From assembly GCA_963678675.1 (NCBI GenBank), contig OY783191.1, positions 9,731,995 to 9,795,994 of the forward strand: a DNA stretch of 64,000 nt. Reading direction: 5' to 3'. Each line of letters begins with the position of its first letter. Within the stretch, counting starts at the first letter, position 1. Below are positions 63,828 to 64,000 of this stretch, piece after piece. A model generated the notes under the pieces. The model saw only the letters and a list, made by a program, of their open reading frames with translations. It ran no database searches and had not been told where the DNA came from. The DNA is from Xiphydria camelus. Taxonomy: Eukaryota > Arthropoda > Insecta > Hymenoptera > Xiphydriidae. Both the position numbers and the translations under genes were made by a program.

Positions 63828-64000
63828 AATGCTTTCTTATTACATTTACATTACATTTGTAATATTCTGTAGCTAAATAAACTTATCTACAGCAAACAAA
63901 TGACAGTACCGTATGTCCGCGATCAAATGCACCATAGTAGAATTGCGAGTTTTGCATGAGCACACCCGCGGGTCTCCTCGTCCAATAGAATCACCGGGCA

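Larger units (their letters stand above)
62712..64000. repeat. direct duplication with 808-bp period
   Basis: AATAGCCGTCC(A/G)GGAGTTTCGACG starts at 62712 and 63520. The copies agree through CGTTCCCGTTCAAAGTTAAGACA, the TTAA hairpin and the CCGTATGTCCGCGATCAAATG repeat up to the window end, with small indels. The intervening 63240-63520 contains an inverted piece with GGAGCGGCAGCGGAA(A/G)AGTTTATAAA. Tandem duplication or two insertions of one element. Confidence 0.85.

Overview
The window looks like nuclear DNA of an insect, possibly a hymenopteran. The evidence is spliced eukaryotic exons, several mariner, Tc1, PIF/Harbinger, Helitron, Gypsy and LINE families, and CpG-rich repeats; the order-level guess is inference from repeat style only. 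There is no bacterial gene organisation.

The only host gene I can support lies on the minus strand. Three exons (53803-53970, 42906-43016, 5108-5250) join without a gap, in matching phases, into 140 codons of an adenylate-kinase-like domain: linker and beta strand 1, then the P-loop exon, then the GYPR exon. The two introns between them are about 10.8 kb and 37.7 kb, so nearly everything between 5 and 54 kb is intron filled by mobile elements. The domain is unusual: the Asp before GYPR is Ser, and the residues after the P-loop Lys differ from the usual GTQC. A possible 3'-terminal exon with a polyadenylation signal sits at 142-223, but it cannot be tied to the gene from this sequence alone.

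Region by region. 0.7-2.6 kb: a mariner deletion derivative, a TIR element full of TCGAC repeats, and a second mariner. 5.6-8.3 kb: a Helitron with helicase remnants, split by a solo Gypsy LTR. 8.8-12.5 kb: palindromic MITEs, a three-unit 360-bp array and a 1.37-kb foldback. 12.8-18 kb: Tc1 and Harbinger remnants, then a Gypsy-like retrotransposon whose Gag carries three SAP motifs and which holds a foldback element with a 9-bp target duplication. 18.5-27.5 kb: a young Gypsy element with 5' LTR, Lys-type primer site, Gag, a -1 frameshift signal, Pro-Pol, an extra third ORF and a truncated 3' LTR. 27.5-31.5 kb: Helitron fragments and a MADF-bearing copy of the TCGAC element. 32-41 kb: nested MITEs, tandem repeats and mariner remnants. 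43-50 kb: a transposase-like fragment, a 5'-truncated LINE, a MADF remnant, a second Helitron and an endonuclease fragment. 50.3-52.2 kb: a palindrome holding an unrelated 74-codon ORF. 52.4-53.6 kb: a TIR element and a minisatellite beside the kinase exon. 54.9-57 kb: a TTAA-flanked element. 57.6-64 kb: MITEs, a giant inverted repeat and an 808-bp direct duplication.

No mobile element here looks autonomous. The Gypsy element at 18.5 kb is closest to intact, but it has frameshifts, three in-frame TGA codons and a missing 3' LTR end. The most unusual content is its third ORF, whose zinc-binding spacing copies that of its own Gag, and the SAP-motif Gag of the neighbouring element.
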